Below, one piece after another: positions 16,806-24,821 of a stretch of 64,000 bases of DNA. A program made the translations under genes and the position numbers. Each line of letters opens with the position of its first letter. The first letter of the stretch is position 1. The notes under the pieces are model-generated. The model worked only from the letters and a program-made list of their open reading frames with translations. It was not told where the DNA came from and searched no databases. Source of the stretch: RGIG6353 sp045590615 (GTDB taxonomy: Bacteria > Bacillota > Clostridia > Oscillospirales > SIG627); assembly GCA_045590615.1 (NCBI GenBank), contig JAZNRH010000099.1, positions 1-64,000 on the forward strand, written 5' to 3'.

Positions 16806-17374
16806 CCGTCCGAGCTCTCTGCATAAAAGAGGAGTACCAGCATAAACAACGATACGTTAAACGCTGACACGCTGACCAGGTACAATGATATAACACCCAA
16901 CGCAAAGAGCGTTACGCGCGAAATCCTGCTTGCAAGTTTTTCTGCGTCGTAAAGCTCTTTTTTTCTCAACAGCAACGCCTTCAAAGCAGCACCACCGTCA
17001 AGACTTGAAATCGGAAGAAGATTAAATATTCCATAAAACGTATTTGACAAAAGCAAAAAGAATACGTCAGACGAAAAGCCCCTTTGTATTATTGCAAAAA
17101 ATACAATTGAAAATACAATATTGACAAGACAACCCGAAACAGCTACTATTGCCTCCTTGCCGTAGCTAATCAGTTTTTTGTCGAGAACAAGGGTGCCACC
17201 AAACAGGCTCAGAACAATCATTTTAAGCCTTATCCCAAAAAGCTTTAGCGTAAAAATGTGCCCGAGCTCGTGAACCAATGCCGAAAAAAGCATAAACAAA
17301 ATGAGCTTTGGGTCATTCGTGAGAAACAGCGCTAACAAGGTGACAAGAAAGGATAGCTCCACCTTGATTTTCAA
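16778..17374 (-). CDS. Site-2 protease family (M50) membrane metalloprotease
   Basis: This 198-residue polytopic membrane protein has the zinc motif HELGH at 35-39 within a hydrophobic helix, and the second motif NLLPISSLDGG at 118-128 with the third zinc ligand Asp126. These are the marks of SpoIVFB-type intramembrane proteases, which cut membrane-bound substrates such as pro-sigma factors. There is no PDZ or CBS domain. The start codon overlaps the stop of the small membrane ORF upstream in an ATGA arrangement, so translation is probably coupled. The 3' end overlaps trmL by 28 bases. SpoIVFB itself is one possibility; no SpoIVFA-like regulator is next to it. Confidence 0.85.
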   Translation of the reverse strand: MKIKVELSFLVTLLALFLTNDPKLILFMLFSALVHELGHIFTLKLFGIRLKMIVLSLFGGTLVLDKKLISYGKEAIVAVSGCLVNIVFSIVFFAIIQRGFSSDVFFLLLSNTFYGIFNLLPISSLDGGAALKALLLRKKELYDAEKLASRISRVTLFALGVISLYLVSVSAFNVSLFMLVLLFYAESSDGQSISGYSF

Positions 17375-17541
17375 ACTAAACTTCCCCTCTCGTTCATGGC
17401 AAAAACCTCTGTCAGCCTCTCACTTTCAAGCATTTTTGAAATCAGCCTCGCCTCAGCTCTGTCAAGACCTACGTTTTCTCCCCTGCCGAGCAATATAACT
17501 ATCAAAAGGCAAATAAGCGCAACTATCAGCTTCTTAGACAA
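17371..17541 (-). CDS. Small membrane protein upstream of the M50 protease
   Basis: The frame encodes about 56 residues with one hydrophobic segment (IVALICLLIVILLG) followed by a charged tail rich in Glu and Arg. I prefer the TTG at 17539-17541 because GAGGG lies six bases before it; an ATG at 17554-17556 would sit inside the secF terminator hairpin and has no ribosome binding site. The stop overlaps the M50 start by four bases, which argues that it is translated. I do not recognise the family. A regulator or substrate of the protease is possible but is only inferred from coupling. Confidence 0.5.
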   Translation of the reverse strand: MSKKLIVALICLLIVILLGRGENVGLDRAEARLISKMLESERLTEVFAMNERGSLV

Positions 17542-17548
17542 AAAAATC

Positions 17549-17583
17549 CCTCGCATACAATTTATTAGAAATTATATGCGAGG
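17549..17583 (-). terminator. Bidirectional-looking terminator after secF
   Basis: CCTCGCATA and TATGCGAGG form a nine-pair stem with a 17-base loop. On the minus strand a run of seven T follows within four bases; on the plus strand TTTATTTTTTT follows. It lies just after the secF stop at 17600. Confidence 0.7.
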
Positions 17584-17599
17584 TTTATTTTTTTATGCT

Positions 17600-18790
17600 T
17601 TAGTTACCCTTGTGCTTAGGTGTAAGAACGTACCAGAATGAACCTGAAAGGAAGATCGAAGAATAAAGTCCTGCTACTATACCGATGATAATCGGAAGAG
17701 CAAATTCCTTGATTGAGTGTACACCGAGAATATAAATCATACCAATTGTAAAGAGTGTTGTAATATTGGTGTTGATTGAACGCATAAGGGTCTGACGGGT
17801 ACTCGTGTTGATAACAACGCCAAAATCGGTTTTACCCATCCTTCTGCGATTTTCACGAATTCTGTCAAATAGAATAATCGTTGCGTTAATCGAATAACCG
17901 AGAATGGTAAGAATTACAGCGATGATGTTCGAGCTTACAGGAATACCAAGAATTGAATATGAAGCAATTACGATTACAATGTCGTGAATGAGACAGAATA
18001 TAGCGGCGATTGCTGAACGGAACTCAAAACGAATTGTAATGTAAACGAGCATAAGGATTACGGCGATAATCGTCGAAACGAATGCCGAACGCTTGATTTC
18101 ATTTGAAATCGAAGCTCCTATTCTTGACTCTGAAAGAACTTCAACGGGCTCTGTGCCACCGTAAACGATTTCAACGGGCTCTCCCTCGATTTCTTCGGGA
18201 GCAGCTTCGGTTACGGGAGTCTCTTCTGCTTCGGGCTCTGACTCTTCACTTGCAGGAGCTACCTCTGATTCTTCGCTTGCAGGAGCTACTTCTGACTCTT
18301 CACTTGCAGGAGCTGCTTCTGACTCTTCGGCTTCGGTAGTTGCTTCATCGGGAGTAGCCTCTGACTCTTCCTCGATTTCGGAAGGGGTTGCAGTCTCTTC
18401 TACAGTCTCGTCCTCGCTCTCCTCGGTCTCTTCTGCAATCGGAGCGCCATAGGCAATGTTGAGAACCTCGTAAACCTCGTTAACTACCTCGGGAGCAACG
18501 TCTGCAGCCTTGATAATAACGCAGCTTGAATCATCACCCGACTTCTGAATCGAGGTAACTGTTATACCCTCAACCGAATCAACGAGCTCTCGAACATTAT
18601 CAAGCTCTGCCTTGTCCATTGTCTTGTGAAGGTCGTACTGAAGTGAGATACCACCTGCAAAGTCTGTATCAAGGTTAAAGCCGTTAATAAACATAAATGC
18701 GATGCAAACAATCATCACAATCGCTGATATGGTAAACCAAATCTTGCGATTTCCTACTATTTCCATAGTGTCCTTATTAATAAATTTCAT
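17600..18790 (-). CDS. secF: Protein translocase subunit SecF with an acidic low-complexity insert
   Basis: SecF is the partner of SecD in the accessory complex that uses proton motive force to help proteins leave the Sec channel. This 396-residue protein has the first membrane helix at about 17-36, the DTDFAGGISLQY motif, a loop domain, and five further helices with the NATIILFDRIRENRR segment near 302-316. Between residues 119 and 208 lies a roughly 90-residue insert made almost only of Glu, Ala, Ser, Pro and Thr, including tandem EVAPASEES units. That is absent from ordinary SecF proteins of about 300 residues. It sits in the extracytoplasmic loop. The gene follows secD by 17 bases, with a GGGGG-containing ribosome binding site. 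Confidence 0.93.
   Translation of the reverse strand: MKFINKDTMEIVGNRKIWFTISAIVMIVCIAFMFINGFNLDTDFAGGISLQYDLHKTMDKAELDNVRELVDSVEGITVTSIQKSGDDSSCVIIKAADVAPEVVNEVYEVLNIAYGAPIAEETEESEDETVEETATPSEIEEESEATPDEATTEAEESEAAPASEESEVAPASEESEVAPASEESEPEAEETPVTEAAPEEIEGEPVEIVYGGTEPVEVLSESRIGASISNEIKRSAFVSTIIAVILMLVYITIRFEFRSAIAAIFCLIHDIVIVIASYSILGIPVSSNIIAVILTILGYSINATIILFDRIRENRRRMGKTDFGVVINTSTRQTLMRSINTNITTLFTIGMIYILGVHSIKEFALPIIIGIVAGLYSSIFLSGSFWYVLTPKHKGN
18240..18320 (-). repeat. Three tandem 27-bp repeats inside secF
   Basis: Three in-frame 27-bp units (18240-18266, 18267-18293, 18294-18320) differ at only a few positions and encode nine-residue Ala/Pro/Ser/Glu units. The copy number could change by slippage without breaking the frame. 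Confidence 0.8.
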
Positions 18791-18807
18791 TTTGCCTTAC
18801 CCCCTTC

Positions 18808-20079
18808 TTATATTCCGTAAAGCTTGGGGTTCTTAGCACCAAGCTGTGCTACCGTAAGCATCAAGAAGCGTGTAACGACAAGTGCTGTGAACATCGAAAC
18901 AACGATACCGATGAACAAAGTAATCGCAAAGCCCTGAACCGTACCCGTACCGAAATACCAAAGCACAACAGAAGCGATAATCGTTGTAACGTTACTGTCA
19001 ACAATTGAAGTAAACGCACCCTTGAAGCCTGCCTTAACAGCCGAAAGAGTACCTTTACCAACACGAAGCTCAGCCTTGATACGCTCATTAATGATAACGT
19101 TAGCATCCACTGCCATACCGATTGACAGTACGATACCTGCTACACCGGGAAGCGAAAGGTTTACCTTTGCAACGACAAGCACGATTGCCTCGATTACGAT
19201 GTAAGCAAAAAGTGCTATAACCGAGATAAGACCGGGAAGTCTGTAAACGATAATGAGGAAAAGCGCAACAAGGAGAATACCTATAGCGCCTGCAACAATT
19301 GCAGTTTCAAGAGCTTTTTCACCAAGAGTAGGTCCGACGGTCTCGGCACGTACCTCATTAAGTGAGAAGGGAAGCTGTCCCGAAGCGATAACGCTTGCAA
19401 GATAGGTTGCACCGTCCTGGTCGAAGTTACCTGTAATGATAACGTCCTCCATGGTGAGCTGTTCTGAAACGTAGGGCATTGAGATAATCTCATCGTCAAG
19501 AACAATCATAATAAAATTACTTCCATTTGTGATGTTCTCCTGACTTGAAGCCTTGAGAGTTGCCTCTGAAAACTTAGCAACTGCATCGGCCTTGAGCGTA
19601 ATCTGTACGAAATACTCGGGGGCAAGAGATGCCTCACTTGTATTTCCATACTGCATAACTGCAGTCTTGATATCACTGCCCGTGAGAACAACAGTTCCGT
19701 CGGAAGCAACGAATGAAAGCTGACCGATGTTACCCAGAAGGTCTCTTGCTTTATCAAGGTTCTTTTCTTCGGGAATTTCAATCTGAATTCTTCCGTCGTC
19801 CTTGAGCTGAGTGAGAGTAGCCTCTGTGTAGCCTGCATTTGAAAGACGTCTTGTAAGTATTGAAATAACTGTATCAAGATCTGTATCGGTAACTTCCTTG
19901 CCTTCCTCTACGTCGGGCTGGTAAACAAGTAAAGTACCTCCAGCAAGATCAAGTCCTTTTCTTATAGCGCCTTCTTCAAAAACGCCGGGAAGAAAATTAC
20001 CCAATCCACAAATTGCAACATATGCCAAAATCGCAATAACAAGAAATGCGCATATGAGCTTGGTTAAATTCTTTGCCAT
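18808..20079 (-). CDS. secD: Protein translocase subunit SecD
   Basis: This 423-residue membrane protein starts with a hydrophobic helix followed by the KGLDLAGG motif (41-48) that defines SecD. The periplasmic P1 region contains the RRLSNAGY and IQIEIP stretches, and the C-terminal half has five helices with the GMAVDANVIINERIKAEL signature. It is shorter than the E. coli protein, as is usual in Clostridia. I use the ATG at 20077-20079 because AAAGGAA lies ahead of it; an upstream extension has no membrane-protein character and would cross the promoter. It forms an operon with secF. Confidence 0.95.
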   Translation of the reverse strand: MAKNLTKLICAFLVIAILAYVAICGLGNFLPGVFEEGAIRKGLDLAGGTLLVYQPDVEEGKEVTDTDLDTVISILTRRLSNAGYTEATLTQLKDDGRIQIEIPEEKNLDKARDLLGNIGQLSFVASDGTVVLTGSDIKTAVMQYGNTSEASLAPEYFVQITLKADAVAKFSEATLKASSQENITNGSNFIMIVLDDEIISMPYVSEQLTMEDVIITGNFDQDGATYLASVIASGQLPFSLNEVRAETVGPTLGEKALETAIVAGAIGILLVALFLIIVYRLPGLISVIALFAYIVIEAIVLVVAKVNLSLPGVAGIVLSIGMAVDANVIINERIKAELRVGKGTLSAVKAGFKGAFTSIVDSNVTTIIASVVLWYFGTGTVQGFAITLFIGIVVSMFTALVVTRFLMLTVAQLGAKNPKLYGI

Positions 20080-20119
20080 TTTTATATTCCTTTCGTTCAT
20101 TAAAAAATAATCTTTTAGT

Positions 20120-20148
20120 ATTATACTACAATTAGCACAAAATGTCAA
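20120..20148 (-). promoter_or_regulatory. Consensus promoter of secDF
   Basis: TTGACA (20143-20148) and TATAAT (20120-20125) are separated by 17 bases on the minus strand, about 40 bases before the secD start. Confidence 0.85.
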
Positions 20149-20171
20149 TCTTTCTTTTTATCAAATTTTAG

Positions 20172-20200
20172 TTGATTATTTGTGGAAGATGTGATATACT
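20172..20200 (+). promoter_or_regulatory. Promoter of the 20227-22310 operon
   Basis: TTGATT and TATACT with a 17-base spacer stand just upstream of the AGGAAGGAATGA ribosome binding site of the first gene. Confidence 0.7.
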
Positions 20201-20226
20201 TATTTCTTAGGAAGGAATGAAAAGTT

Positions 20227-20766
20227 ATGAATAACAATTACATAAAAGCGAGCTCGGATTACGCCTTTAATTACACCGAGCATTTAGTAAGCAAAAAGCC
20301 CGACAAGAACACCTTTCTTGCGAGAATTGGTATTATATTTATGACTATAGTGCTTTTCTGCGCTGTCATATACTTCACCTTCGGACCGATTAAAATACCT
20401 CAGGTTGCCGTAGTTGCAACTGTTCTCATAATATACCTTGCAATCGTGCTCTGGAGCTTTACTAAAATCGAATACGAATATCTCATCGTATCGGGTACGA
20501 TGTCGATGGACAAAATTATTTCGGCAAGAAAAAGAAAGCAGTTGATTGAATTCAATATTCCCTCTGCCGAGAAAATCCTGCCCTACAAGGATGCAAAGCT
20601 TGACGGTATCAGCGTTATTTACGGCGTATCCTCTCCAAAGGACGAGGATGCGTACTGCGCTATTTTCAGCACCGACAAGGGTGAAAAAAAGGCTCTCGTT
20701 TTCAACGCAACCGAAAAGGCGCTCAAAGCGCTTTACTACTACAACAAAAATTGTGTTATAAAATAA
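20227..20766 (+). CDS. Two-helix membrane protein of unknown function
   Basis: This 179-residue protein has a hydrophilic N-terminus of about 33 residues, two membrane helices (about 34-54 and 59-78) and a cytoplasmic domain of about 100 residues. That domain opens with KIEYEYLIVSGTMSMDKIISARKRK (split here only for description: an EYEY segment, a strand and a basic patch). The arrangement resembles small uncharacterised clostridial membrane proteins, perhaps DUF6106, but I cannot confirm this. It is first in an operon with a lipoprotein and alanine racemase, which hints at an envelope role. A good AGGAAGG ribosome binding site supports the start. Confidence 0.7.
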   Translation: MNNNYIKASSDYAFNYTEHLVSKKPDKNTFLARIGIIFMTIVLFCAVIYFTFGPIKIPQVAVVATVLIIYLAIVLWSFTKIEYEYLIVSGTMSMDKIISARKRKQLIEFNIPSAEKILPYKDAKLDGISVIYGVSSPKDEDAYCAIFSTDKGEKKALVFNATEKALKALYYYNKNCVIK

Positions 20767-20805
20767 GCCCTGACCGAATAGTCTTTTCTTAAAGGAGTGT
20801 TCTTT

Positions 20806-21180
20806 ATGAAAAGAGTTATTCTGCTGTTTTTCGCGTTTTTATTAGTATCCTGTGCAAAGGAGCAAGACTACACCGTTATAGGTCGCAGTTACCTCGTCAC
20901 AATCGACGACGTAGAAGGAAGGCTGAGTATAAGCGAGGACTACGTACGCTTTGAGCCAACCGTCCCCGAGGGGCTGTGCATAACCCTTGATGACAAAGGT
21001 GGTAATATTTCGTACAAAGAGCTTGTATTTGAGGGTGAAGCCCCAAAAATGACAATTGTCGCACCGTTGTACGAAGCACTTGAAAAAGACGAAATAAACT
21101 TAATATTTGACAACGAAACACTCTGTGAAATTCAGGGCGAAGGATTTAGGATTACAATACACAAGGAGCTTTCTGATTAA
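20806..21180 (+). CDS. Small predicted lipoprotein of unknown function
   Basis: This 124-residue product begins with a signal sequence ending in the lipobox LVSC (Cys at about 16), so it should be lipidated and held outside the membrane. The rest is acidic and beta-rich with no family I recognise. The ATG at 20806 has AAAGGAG at a proper distance; an upstream GTG does not. Its stop codon shares one base with the alr start (TAATG), so translation is coupled with alanine racemase. Confidence 0.75.
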   Translation: MKRVILLFFAFLLVSCAKEQDYTVIGRSYLVTIDDVEGRLSISEDYVRFEPTVPEGLCITLDDKGGNISYKELVFEGEAPKMTIVAPLYEALEKDEINLIFDNETLCEIQGEGFRITIHKELSD

Positions 21181-22310
21181 TGGAATATCTAAGATGCTAC
21201 GCAAAAATTTCAATAAAAAATCTATTACATAATTTCGATTGTATAAAAGAGCTTTTGAATGATGGATGTGAAATAATCCCCATCATAAAAGCCAATGCGT
21301 ATTCCCACGGAGCAATTGAGATTGCACACGCCCTGTCATCAAGGGTAAGCACCTTCGCGGTGGCAGAGCTCAACGAGGCGCTTGCGCTGAGAGATGAGGG
21401 AATTAACAACTCAATTCTCGTGCTCGGATACACCGACCCGTCGTTTGCTCCCCTGCTTGCCGAGAAAAATATTATTCAGACCGTAACGGGCTTTGAATAT
21501 GCAAGAAAGCTATCCGAAAATACCGACCTGACTCCCCTGTACGTTCATATAAAGCTGGACACAGGTATGCGCAGATTTGGACTCGATGCAGACAACCCCG
21601 ATACTATAGAGGAAATTGAAAAAATTTCAAAGCTGAATAACATAGCAATCAAGGGGATATTCAGCCACTTTGCAGAAAGTGACGATATGAGCTCGGATTT
21701 CACAAGTATTCAATTCAAAAAATTCACCGACACCGTCGCAACGTTAAAAACGCGTGGTGTCGAAACGGGCATCTCGCACATAGCCAATTCGGCTGCTATT
21801 CTTGCAAGACCCAAGACACATTTGTCTGCAGTGAGACCCGGTATAGCTTTATACGGAGCGTATCCGTCAGAGGATATAAAAAACGCATATCTTTCAAAGC
21901 ACCCTGACAAACCCTTGAAGGAGGTAATGACCCTTTGTGCAAGAGTCGGACAGCTCCACGAGGTGAAAAAAGGAGACGGAATCGGATATTCCAGAACACA
22001 CACGTTTGAGAAGGACTCACGTATAGCAGTCGTTTCGGCAGGCTATGCCGACGGTATTCCAAGAGCACTGTCCAATAAAGGAAGAGTGAAAATCAATGGC
22101 GAATTCTTTAATATAGTCGGCAACGTATGTATGGATTTGCTCATGGTAGACATCACCGACGCCAAGGTTAATATTGCTCAGGGTGACGAGGTCACCTTCT
22201 GGGGCAGCGAAGGAATTACGATTGACGAATACGCAGCCCTTTCAAACAGGATCAATTACGAATTGTACACGGGAATGTCACCCCGAGTAGCAAGGAAATA
22301 CGTAGAATAA
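21180..22310 (+). CDS. alr: Alanine racemase
   Basis: This 376-residue, PLP-dependent enzyme interconverts L- and D-alanine and supplies D-Ala for peptidoglycan. The PLP lysine is Lys37 in IIKANAYSHG. The second catalytic residue, Tyr270, lies in GDGIGYSRTHTF. LDTGMRRFG (126-134), SHFAESD (162-168) and the C-terminal NVCMDLLMVD (315-324) and YTGMSPRV (363-370) are family features. Length is normal. It is the last gene of the operon starting at 20227 and ends at a strong terminator. Confidence 0.96.
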   Translation: MEYLRCYAKISIKNLLHNFDCIKELLNDGCEIIPIIKANAYSHGAIEIAHALSSRVSTFAVAELNEALALRDEGINNSILVLGYTDPSFAPLLAEKNIIQTVTGFEYARKLSENTDLTPLYVHIKLDTGMRRFGLDADNPDTIEEIEKISKLNNIAIKGIFSHFAESDDMSSDFTSIQFKKFTDTVATLKTRGVETGISHIANSAAILARPKTHLSAVRPGIALYGAYPSEDIKNAYLSKHPDKPLKEVMTLCARVGQLHEVKKGDGIGYSRTHTFEKDSRIAVVSAGYADGIPRALSNKGRVKINGEFFNIVGNVCMDLLMVDITDAKVNIAQGDEVTFWGSEGITIDEYAALSNRINYELYTGMSPRVARKYVE

Positions 22311-22321
22311 TTTTGCATTGC

Positions 22322-22358
22322 AAAAAACGGTGTAGCCTTGAAGGCTACACCGTTTTTT
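22322..22358. terminator. Shared terminator between alr and the epimerase-like gene
   Basis: AAAAAACGGTGTAGCC and GGCTACACCGTTTTTT form a long perfect stem with A and T runs on both sides, so it can terminate transcription in both directions between the convergent genes. Confidence 0.88.
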
Positions 22359-23208
22359 ATTTAAGAATTTCTATATTGTGAGTTCTGATATAGGTTGAAC
22401 CTGCGCTCGCTTGTTGAATACCGATTTTATTTACGAAGTCCTTATTGGATTCCATAAAGTCGGGCACTCCATTCCAGGGCTCAATACAGATATATGGTGC
22501 TCCACACTTCTGCCATACCATAAGATTGAAAAATCCGTCGAACTCTACTCTGACTGCCTTTGAGCCGTCCTTCTTTTGAAGAATTACAGAACGAGATACG
22601 ATTTCGGGGAAGACGAGAGCGTCTACCGAGAAATACTCCTCTTTGAGAGGAAGTCTGTCGGAATTGTCAACGATAAGCGTTCTTCTTGAATCGAGGTAAT
22701 TACCTGTCAAGCCATAAGCGTAAAGAGTTTCTTTTTGTGGGAAAACAAGCTCGTATTCCTCTATTCCCTCGGGGGTAGCGTAGCCCTCGTGAGAGCCGAT
22801 TGAGAAGTACATTGTGTCCTTACCCGTATTGGTTACCTCATATCTTACCTGAAGCTGTTTGCCAACAAGAGTATAAACAACGCGAAGCTCGAAGGTGAAG
22901 GGATACTGCTTGAGTGTTTCTTCGTTGCTTCTGAGAAGGAAGGTAACCGAATTTTCACTTTGCTTTTCAACCTCGAATTCCATCGTCTTGGCAAAGCCAT
23001 GCTTCTTTACGGTGTATGTCTTTGAATCATAGATAAACTCATCGTCCATAAGTCCACCACAAATGGGGAACATAAGAGGAGAGGTTTGCGCCCACCATGC
23101 AGGGTCTGCCTGCCACATATATTCCTTACCGTCGCAAACAAGATTTCTGAGCTCTGCGCCCTTTGTATTAAAGCTTGCGCTTATATAATCATTTTTTATG
23201 GTAATCAT
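22357..23208 (-). CDS. Aldose 1-epimerase family protein (LacX-like)
   Basis: This 283-residue galactose mutarotase-fold protein resembles the LacX branch of the family. The KHGFAKTMEF segment (the HGFAR motif) and the SIGSHEGYATPEG and CIEPWNGVPD segments match conserved positions. It is likely to interconvert anomers of a sugar or sugar phosphate in the cytoplasm. I chose the ATG at 23206-23208 because GGAG lies six bases upstream, and the two earlier candidate starts have none. It starts 13 bases after the end of the symporter gene, so both are cotranscribed. Confidence 0.82.
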   Translation of the reverse strand: MITIKNDYISASFNTKGAELRNLVCDGKEYMWQADPAWWAQTSPLMFPICGGLMDDEFIYDSKTYTVKKHGFAKTMEFEVEKQSENSVTFLLRSNEETLKQYPFTFELRVVYTLVGKQLQVRYEVTNTGKDTMYFSIGSHEGYATPEGIEEYELVFPQKETLYAYGLTGNYLDSRRTLIVDNSDRLPLKEEYFSVDALVFPEIVSRSVILQKKDGSKAVRVEFDGFFNLMVWQKCGAPYICIEPWNGVPDFMESNKDFVNKIGIQQASAGSTYIRTHNIEILK

Positions 23209-23221
23209 ATTTTTCTCCATA

Positions 23222-24706
23222 TTAATCGTCAATTTCCTTGTTAGTACCCTTTTCGTAGATTGCAATTACTTCATCTGAAGGCTTTTTATCAGCTGCAGAA
23301 ACAACCATGGTTACAATCCAGCTTATAATAAATGCGGGAACGATTTCATAAACGCCCGTAGCAGAGAAGCTGAAGAGCCATACGATATCAACGATTGCAC
23401 CTACTATAATACCTGCCAATGCACCCTTATACGTAAGTCTCTTCCAGAAGAGCGAAAGAATTACAACAGGACCAAAGGCTGCACCGAAGAGTGCCCACGC
23501 ATTAGATACCATATTCATAACAGCCTGAGCTCCCGAGCCCTTACTGCTTGCAATAAAGTAAGCAACAACAGATACGATAACAACTACGAGTCTGCCTACC
23601 CAAAGAACCTCCTTCTCGGATGCGTTCTTTCTGATAATGGGCTTGTAGATATCGCTTGTAAAGGACGATGAAGCAACGAGAAGCTGTGAGTCAGCTGTTG
23701 ACATTGATGCTGCGATAATAGCTGCAAGGAGAATGCCTGCGATAAATGCAGGGAAAAGCCTTCTTGCAAGTGTAACGAAAACAAGCTCCTGAGCGCCATT
23801 AGCCAAAAGCTCTGCACCAACCACCATTCTTCCAAGGTATGCAATCATAATCGCTGCAAAGAGTGTAATAACAACCCAGATAATAGCAACGATTGCGCTC
23901 TTCTTAACCATACTTGGTTTCTCGATACCCATAAAACGAACGAGAATGTGAGGCATTCCAAAGTAGCCAAGACCCCAGCCGAGACCCGAAACGATTTCCT
24001 GCCAGCTTGCGCTGAAGAGGTTGGTTGTAAACGAATAGGTCGTGTCACCAACTACAATCGGGGTAAGAGCAGATGTGTCAAAGTCTTGTGTTACAACCAT
24101 TACAATCGGAACTGTAACAAGTGCAAGGAACATCAAAATACCCTGGAAAAAGTCTGTCCAGCAAACAGCCTTATAGCCACCGAGGAAGGTGTAAATAAGA
24201 ATAATAACTGCAAAGATAAGCATTGCATTTTCAGGACCAAGCTTGGGGAAAAGGTCACTGAACACCTTTGCGCCTGCCGAGAATGCCGATGCAACGTAAA
24301 GAGTAAAGCTTATGAGAAATACAACTGCACATATAATCTTAAGAGCAGGGTTAGCCGTTGCAAATCTGTTTGAAAGATACTGAGGAAGAGTAATTGAGTC
24401 GCCCGATGCCTTAGAAAACTTCCTAAGTCTCTTTGCCACGATAATCCAGTTGAGCGCTGTACCAATCGCAAGACCGATACCAATCCACGCCTGACCGAGA
24501 CCAAAAGCAAGGATACTTCCGGGAAGTCCCATAAGAAGCCATGCACTCATATCGGACGCCTGAGCACTCATAGCTGTTACCCAAGGTCCCATTTGTCTGC
24601 CACCTAAAAAATAATCTTTTTCGTTAGCGCCCTTTGACTTGAGAAAAAATACAATTCCTATAGCCAATACGATAACGAAATATAAAACGAATGCTAAAAT
24701 TTCCAT
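23222..24706 (-). CDS. putP: Sodium:solute symporter, sodium/proline (PutP) type
   Basis: This 494-residue protein of the SSS family has about 13 hydrophobic segments. The region GGRQMGPWVTAMSAQASDMSAWLLMGLPG near residues 33-60 (described by its parts: GGR, SAxASDMSAWL and GLPG) and the STADSQLLVASS segment near 340 correspond to the sodium and substrate sites of PutP. Import of proline with sodium is the best guess. The partner gene encodes an aldose-epimerase-like protein, which would also fit a sugar substrate, so specificity is open. The ATG at 24704-24706 is preceded by GGAGG. Confidence 0.85.
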   Translation of the reverse strand: MEILAFVLYFVIVLAIGIVFFLKSKGANEKDYFLGGRQMGPWVTAMSAQASDMSAWLLMGLPGSILAFGLGQAWIGIGLAIGTALNWIIVAKRLRKFSKASGDSITLPQYLSNRFATANPALKIICAVVFLISFTLYVASAFSAGAKVFSDLFPKLGPENAMLIFAVIILIYTFLGGYKAVCWTDFFQGILMFLALVTVPIVMVVTQDFDTSALTPIVVGDTTYSFTTNLFSASWQEIVSGLGWGLGYFGMPHILVRFMGIEKPSMVKKSAIVAIIWVVITLFAAIMIAYLGRMVVGAELLANGAQELVFVTLARRLFPAFIAGILLAAIIAASMSTADSQLLVASSSFTSDIYKPIIRKNASEKEVLWVGRLVVVIVSVVAYFIASSKGSGAQAVMNMVSNAWALFGAAFGPVVILSLFWKRLTYKGALAGIIVGAIVDIVWLFSFSATGVYEIVPAFIISWIVTMVVSAADKKPSDEVIAIYEKGTNKEIDD

Positions 24707-24738
24707 TATGTATTTCCTCCGAAACAAAAATTTATATA

Positions 24739-24767
24739 ATTATAACACACAATTTACAAAAAATCAA
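24739..24767 (-). promoter_or_regulatory. Promoter of the symporter gene
   Basis: TTGATT (24762-24767) and TATAAT (24739-24744) are separated by 17 bases on the minus strand, about 33 bases before the start codon. Confidence 0.75.
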
Positions 24768-24787
24768 CCAATTTTTGCATAAAAATA

Positions 24788-24818
24788 CATTCCCCCAAGA
24801 AAAATTCTCGGGGGAATG
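24788..24818 (-). terminator. Terminator of the six-gene operon
   Basis: CATTCCCCCGAGA and TCTTGGGGGAATG pair on the minus strand directly after the transporter stop codon at 24822. TATTTTTAT follows. Confidence 0.8.
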
Positions 24819-24821
24819 TCG

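Noticed and set aside
18240..18320. Frameshift or assembly error in secF
   Set aside because: The repeats are multiples of three and the SecF motifs on both sides stay in one frame.
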